Shown: positions 35,145 through 38,262 of the stretch, piece after piece
Position numbering within the stretch: the first letter of the stretch is position 1
Layout of the letters: each line of letters starts with the position of its first letter
Source: Gemmatimonadota bacterium
Lineage (GTDB): Bacteria > Gemmatimonadota > Gemmatimonadetes > Gemmatimonadales > GWC2-71-9
DNA: 38,262 bases
Direction of reading: 5' to 3'
Assembly (NCBI GenBank): GCA_016199245.1
Contig: JACQHC010000078.1
Coordinates: 1 to 38,262 of the forward strand
Notes under the pieces: model-generated
The model's input: only the letters and a program-made list of their open reading frames with translations
What the model was told of the DNA's origin: nothing
The model's database searches: none
Position numbers and translations under genes: made by a program

Positions 35145-36321
35145 CCGAAGCCTGGTAGCGAAGTTACGCCCGACCCTGATGCCCGCTCACCCACCGCCTC
35201 CCATCATCGGCGACGCGGCCGCGTTGGCCCAAGCCGTGTCACGGCTCACCACGCGCGGCCGTATTGCCATGGACACGGAAGCCGCGTCCTTCCACCGTTA
35301 CACGGATCGGGTCTACCTGGTACAACTGAGCTCGGACGACGAGACGGTGCTGGTGGACCCCCTGCAGTTGCGAGACCTCGGGCCCATTGGCGCCGTGCTG
35401 GCGGACGAGCGCGTCGAGGTCGTGTTCCACGACGCGGATTACGATCTGCGAGTCCTGGACCGCGATTTTGGGTTCCACGCGCGCCGCGTGTTCGACACCA
35501 GAATCGCCGCACACCTGCTCGGCGAGCCCGGCGTGGGGTTATCCGCGCTGCTGGAGAAGTTCGTCGGCGTCCAGCTGGACAAGAAGCTCCAGCGCGCGGA
35601 CTGGTCCCGGAGGCCGCTGCCGCCGGACATGGTGGCCTACGCCGCGGCGGACACGATGTATCTGCTGGCGTTGCGCGATCAGCTCGAGCGTTTGATGGAG
35701 CAGGCCGGGCGGCTCGGGTGGGCGCGCGAGGAATTCGCCCGGCTCGAGACAATCCGCTGGACGCCGCCCGAAAAGGACGATCTCTATCTTCGCTTGTCGG
35801 GCGCCAAGGCGCTCTCGCCGCGCGCGAAAGTCATCCTCAAGGTCCTGTGCGAGTGGCGTGAAGACGTCGCCCGATCGCTCGACCGCCCGCCGTTTCGCGT
35901 GGCTCCGAGCGAAGCACTCGTAGCCGTGGCCCGGGAAGCCCCCGCCACGCCAAGCGCGCTGCACCGCGTAGCAGGGCTGCCGCAGTCAATCGGGAGGCGT
36001 CACGAGGAAGGGTTACTGGGGGCGGTGCGCCGCGGACTCCGTGAGGAGATTCGTCGAACGGTCCGGCCGCGGCCGGCGTCGCCGCGACCGGATGCCGAGA
36101 CTGAGATCCGGTTGGAGCGACTCAAGAGCTTTCGCAACCACCGAGCGGCCGCGCTCGGCTTGGAACCAGGAGTGCTCTGCCCCAATGGCACCCTCCTCGC
36201 GATCGCGCGCACGGCGCCGCGCACGCCTGCGGAGCTCGCGAACGTTGCCGAGCTCCGGGCCTGGCAACGGCAGGCGTTGGGCGAATCGGAATTGGTGGCC
36301 GCAGCCCGGTGCGGGGCGTGA
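35131..36321 (+). CDS. rnd: Ribonuclease D (DEDD exonuclease with HRDC domain)
   Basis: A protein of up to 396 residues. The exonuclease domain has Asp48 and Glu50 in IAMDTEAASFHRY, FHDADYDLRVLDRDFGF with the second metal aspartate, ALLEKFVGVQLDKKLQRADW, and YAAADTMYLLALRDQL with the final Tyr/Asp pair. Two HRDC-like helical regions follow (about 225-300 and 325-390), used for RNA binding. RNase D trims 3' ends of tRNA and other stable RNAs. The start is uncertain: GTG 35131 has AGGAGG only one base away and inside a hairpin, while ATG 35179 gives the typical short family N-terminus but has no ribosome-binding site. Confidence 0.92.
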   Translation: MDSFFRSLVAKLRPTLMPAHPPPPIIGDAAALAQAVSRLTTRGRIAMDTEAASFHRYTDRVYLVQLSSDDETVLVDPLQLRDLGPIGAVLADERVEVVFHDADYDLRVLDRDFGFHARRVFDTRIAAHLLGEPGVGLSALLEKFVGVQLDKKLQRADWSRRPLPPDMVAYAAADTMYLLALRDQLERLMEQAGRLGWAREEFARLETIRWTPPEKDDLYLRLSGAKALSPRAKVILKVLCEWREDVARSLDRPPFRVAPSEALVAVAREAPATPSALHRVAGLPQSIGRRHEEGLLGAVRRGLREEIRRTVRPRPASPRPDAETEIRLERLKSFRNHRAAALGLEPGVLCPNGTLLAIARTAPRTPAELANVAELRAWQRQALGESELVAAARCGA

Positions 36322-36327
36322 CGCTGC

Positions 36328-36627
36328 TCAGTAGCCCAGGAAGGCGCGGACCTTCGGATCGATCCGCTCGGGTGTCCAGTAGGGCTCCCACACCAGGTCC
36401 ACGTTCACACCGGTCACCCCGTCGAGCGAGCGTGTGACGCGGTCCACGTCGGCCATGATCTCCGGGCCTGAGGGGCATCCCGGGGACGTCAGCGTCATGG
36501 TGACGTCCACGATCCCCTCGCCGTCGACCTGGACGTCGTAGACCAACCCGAGGTCGATGACGCTCAGGTTGATCTCCGGGTCCTTGACCTGGCGCAGCGC
36601 TCTGCGGACGTCGTCGGCTGTGATCAT
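36328..36627 (-). CDS. MIP18/DUF59-family Fe-S assembly factor (SufT/PaaD-like)
   Basis: A 99-residue MIP18-family protein. It begins DDVRRALRQVKDPEINLSVI, continues DLGLVYDVQVDGEG, and has the reactive cysteine in TLTSPGCPSGPEI; it ends WEPYWTPERIDPKVRAFLGY, all typical. Members help deliver Fe-S clusters to target proteins; the SufT branch supports the SUF system. Here it is separated from the suf operon by about 12 kb. The ATG at 36627 has GGAG nine bases upstream. It is converging on rnd with a six-base gap between the two ends, the only convergent pair in the window whose stops are not nested. Confidence 0.93.
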   Translation of the reverse strand: MITADDVRRALRQVKDPEINLSVIDLGLVYDVQVDGEGIVDVTMTLTSPGCPSGPEIMADVDRVTRSLDGVTGVNVDLVWEPYWTPERIDPKVRAFLGY

Positions 36628-36671
36628 GAGGGAGAACTCCGTAACGCGCCAATCAACCTTGGGCAGTCAGC

Positions 36672-36701
36672 AATCTACCATTCGCGACGTGCGATGTGCA
36701 A
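36672..36701 (-). promoter_or_regulatory. Candidate promoter for the MIP18-family gene
   Basis: TTGCAC (36701-36696) is followed by 18 bases and TAGATT (36677-36672) on the minus strand. The start site would be near 36665, leaving about 38 bases to the ATG with the GGAG site inside. The -10 hexamer is identical to that proposed for sufR. The call rests on hexamer match and spacing alone. Confidence 0.4.
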
Positions 36702-36711
36702 TCAGACTGCC

Positions 36712-37068
36712 TCATCCACGCACCGGGCCCCACGTTCGTGCGATCCACCGGTAAAGCCGTTCCGCGATGCGCAGCGCGCCCGGCAGGCCCAGGATTCCTC
36801 GCGGGATCCAGCCGAACGGAACAAACGCGCAGAGCCCTCGGGCAGCCGCCGCCCCGGCCAGTACGCTTCCGTCAGGCAGGGCGAGGTGAACCGCCTGGCG
36901 CAGCACGGTGAGGTCACGGCTTGCGAGCGCCGCGGCGCGTGGATCCGTGAGCGGCAGAAGCTCGATGGCGTCCGAGCGATCCCAGCGTTTCAGGCGGCCG
37001 ACCCAGCGACGGCAGAATGCGCAATCGGCGTCGTAGATCAGTGTGGGGCGGCGCGCTTGCTCTAGCAC
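36712..37068 (-). CDS. DCC-family thiol-disulfide oxidoreductase-like protein (DUF393)
   Basis: A 118-residue protein with TLIYDADCAFCRRWVGRLKR near its N-terminus. DxDCxFC is the hallmark of the DCC family (DUF393), a thioredoxin-fold-like group with a redox-type CxxC. A central ELLPLTDPRAAAL and a hydrophobic C-terminal part (LCAFVPFGWIPRGILGLPGA) follow. Cellular role unknown. The GTG at 37068 is used because it overlaps the serine hydrolase stop by seven bases (GTGCTAG), and because the family N-terminus starts just there; the longer open frame to 37236 lies inside the neighbour gene. Confidence 0.88.
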   Translation of the reverse strand: MLEQARRPTLIYDADCAFCRRWVGRLKRWDRSDAIELLPLTDPRAAALASRDLTVLRQAVHLALPDGSVLAGAAAARGLCAFVPFGWIPRGILGLPGALRIAERLYRWIARTWGPVRG

Positions 37069-38225
37069 CGGCGCGGCGCCCGTGGAGCCCCGTCCTGCTG
37101 TTCTACGATTTCCGCCGCCGCATCCGCGATCCGGCCCCGGATCTCCTTGAGCCGCGTGATCGATCGCGACGCCTTCGGGGCGTACACGCGATTCGTTAGC
37201 ACGATTACGAAGAGGTCTCGCTCCGGGTCGATCCACAGCGAGGTGCCCGTGAAGCCCGTGTGGCCAAAGGCCAGCCGCGACAGGCGGACGCCCGAGTTGT
37301 CGGCGGTCGTGGTGTCGTCCATCTCGAAGCCAAGCGACCGGTTGCCGCCGGCGCGGCTGCTAAACAGGGCGACCGTCTCTGGGTGCAGAACGGGACTGCA
37401 ATCGGCGGCTCGCCCGCTGTCGAGGAGAAACTGCGCGAACCGAGCAAGGTCGAGCCCTGTACTGAACAGGCCGGCGTGGCCGGCGACACCGCCGAGCCGC
37501 GCCGCGTTCTGATCGTGCACGACGCCTCCCACCGGTGTGCCGCGCCACACACCGACGGGTGCGGCACGGTCCCGCAAAACGCGGGGTAGACGATAGCGCG
37601 TCTCGGTCATGCCCAGCGGCTGAAACAGGTCTGTCAGAGCGAACTGGTCGAGCGGACGCCCCGAGGCCCGTTCGATGATCCAGCCCAGCAGGATGGCATT
37701 GAGATCGCTGTACTCCGCGCGAGCTCCCGGGCGCCGGCGGAGCGGTTCCTCCAACACCAACCGGCTCGCTCCCGCGGAATCGGCGGACCGTTCATTCAGC
37801 GGCAAGAACGCCCGCAGCCCCGACGTATGGTACAAGAGGTGCGCCACGGTCACGTCCTGCTTGCCCTCGCCGACGAACTCCGACAGGTAGCGCTGCACGG
37901 CGTCGTTCAGCCGGATCTTGCCGGCTTCGACCAGGCGCATGAGGGCCGGCGCCGTCGCCACAACTTTGGTCAGCGAGGCCAGGTCGTACAACGTGCTGTC
38001 CGGGCTCGGCACACGGCTTGACGTGGACCAGGTGACGTGCCCGTATCCCCGGGCGACGAGCAGCGAGTCACGCCGGCCGACAATCACCACGGCCCCGGGG
38101 TACACGCCGGCCGTGATTCCCCCCAGCACCACGCGATGGAGCTCGGCTGCTGTCGCGAGTTGAGCGGCGGCTACGACGATCGCCAACGCCGTCAGCGCCA
38201 CAGGCCCGGGATCCTCGCGCCGCAC
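37062..38225 (-). CDS. Serine hydrolase, class C beta-lactamase/DD-peptidase-like (periplasmic)
   Basis: A 387-residue secreted serine hydrolase. Residues 7-27 form a signal peptide (VALTALAIVVAAAQLATAA). The SxxK motif is Ser84-Leu-Thr-Lys87 in LASLTKVVA. The second motif is YSDLN (Tyr172), and HTG in FGHTGFTGTSLW replaces the KTG of classical beta-lactamases. GVAGHAGLFSTGLDLARFAQ is typical of the group. Members are esterases, D-amino peptidases or peptidoglycan hydrolases, so antibiotic hydrolysis should not be assumed. The start is the GTG at 38225; an in-frame TGA a few codons upstream shows the gene is complete at the window edge. The 37 bases beyond it hold nothing recognised. Confidence 0.92.
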   Translation of the reverse strand: MRREDPGPVALTALAIVVAAAQLATAAELHRVVLGGITAGVYPGAVVIVGRRDSLLVARGYGHVTWSTSSRVPSPDSTLYDLASLTKVVATAPALMRLVEAGKIRLNDAVQRYLSEFVGEGKQDVTVAHLLYHTSGLRAFLPLNERSADSAGASRLVLEEPLRRRPGARAEYSDLNAILLGWIIERASGRPLDQFALTDLFQPLGMTETRYRLPRVLRDRAAPVGVWRGTPVGGVVHDQNAARLGGVAGHAGLFSTGLDLARFAQFLLDSGRAADCSPVLHPETVALFSSRAGGNRSLGFEMDDTTTADNSGVRLSRLAFGHTGFTGTSLWIDPERDLFVIVLTNRVYAPKASRSITRLKEIRGRIADAAAEIVEQQDGAPRAPRRC

Positions 38226-38262
38226 GTGGGGCAGCAGCCGTCACTCGTGAGACGGACCCTCC

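Noticed and set aside
36702-36917. Alternative minus-strand frame inside the DCC gene
   Set aside because: The DCC-family CxxC frame explains the region; the alternative has no recognisable feature.

Overview
The window is a compact, GC-rich bacterial chromosome segment carrying about 34 protein genes. No tRNA, rRNA, insertion sequence, prophage or CRISPR array could be recognised. The gene families point to Gemmatimonadota or a near relative: a bactofilin/M23 pair, a SUF-only Fe-S system, a VPS10/sortilin-type BNR-repeat protein, a DUF5916 outer-membrane protein, a secreted N-acyl-D-amino-acid deacylase and a bacterial deoxyhypusine-synthase-like protein. This assignment is inference from gene content; there is no marker RNA to settle it.

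Layout. (1) 1-3969: a beta-oxidation pair (fadI and the first 133 codons of a fadJ-like gene, cut by the window edge), a small methyltransferase, and the divergently transcribed glpD. (2) 3966-8500: a tightly overlapped minus-strand operon of a class V PLP enzyme, a LOG-family protein, a deoxyhypusine/homospermidine-synthase-like enzyme and an MFS transporter. This is the best candidate here for an undescribed pathway. (3) 8570-10592: a small conserved-looking ORF and queG, converging on a Nif3-like gene. (4) 10697-17905: bactofilin, M23 peptidase, parB and parA, a perfect parS site beside a good parA promoter, then mnmG and a NatAB-type ABC exporter. This resembles an origin-proximal neighbourhood, except that rsmG is missing between mnmG and parA. 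(5) 18013-24041: a complete suf operon transcribed sufR-sufB-sufC-sufD-sufS-sufU, with a candidate promoter and a CAAC-N6-GTTG inverted repeat upstream. (6) 24270-26678: a variant peptide deformylase, a small CDF-type transporter and a hotdog thioesterase/alpha-beta hydrolase fusion. (7) 26959-35060: secreted proteins for peptide or D-amino-acid scavenging (S9-like hydrolase, N-acyl-D-amino-acid deacylase, DUF5916 outer-membrane protein) facing a large sortilin-like BNR protein. (8) 35131-38225: RNase D, a MIP18/SufT-like protein, a DCC-family thiol oxidoreductase and a class C beta-lactamase-like serine hydrolase.

The DNA is very economical. Eight same-strand junctions use 4-base ATGA or GTGA overlaps. 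Four of five convergent pairs overlap by exactly four bases, with the two stop codons nested. No stretch of 300 bases lacks a gene. The longest gaps are 26679-26958, 24042-24269 and 13603-13813, and the last two hold the recognisable regulatory sites.
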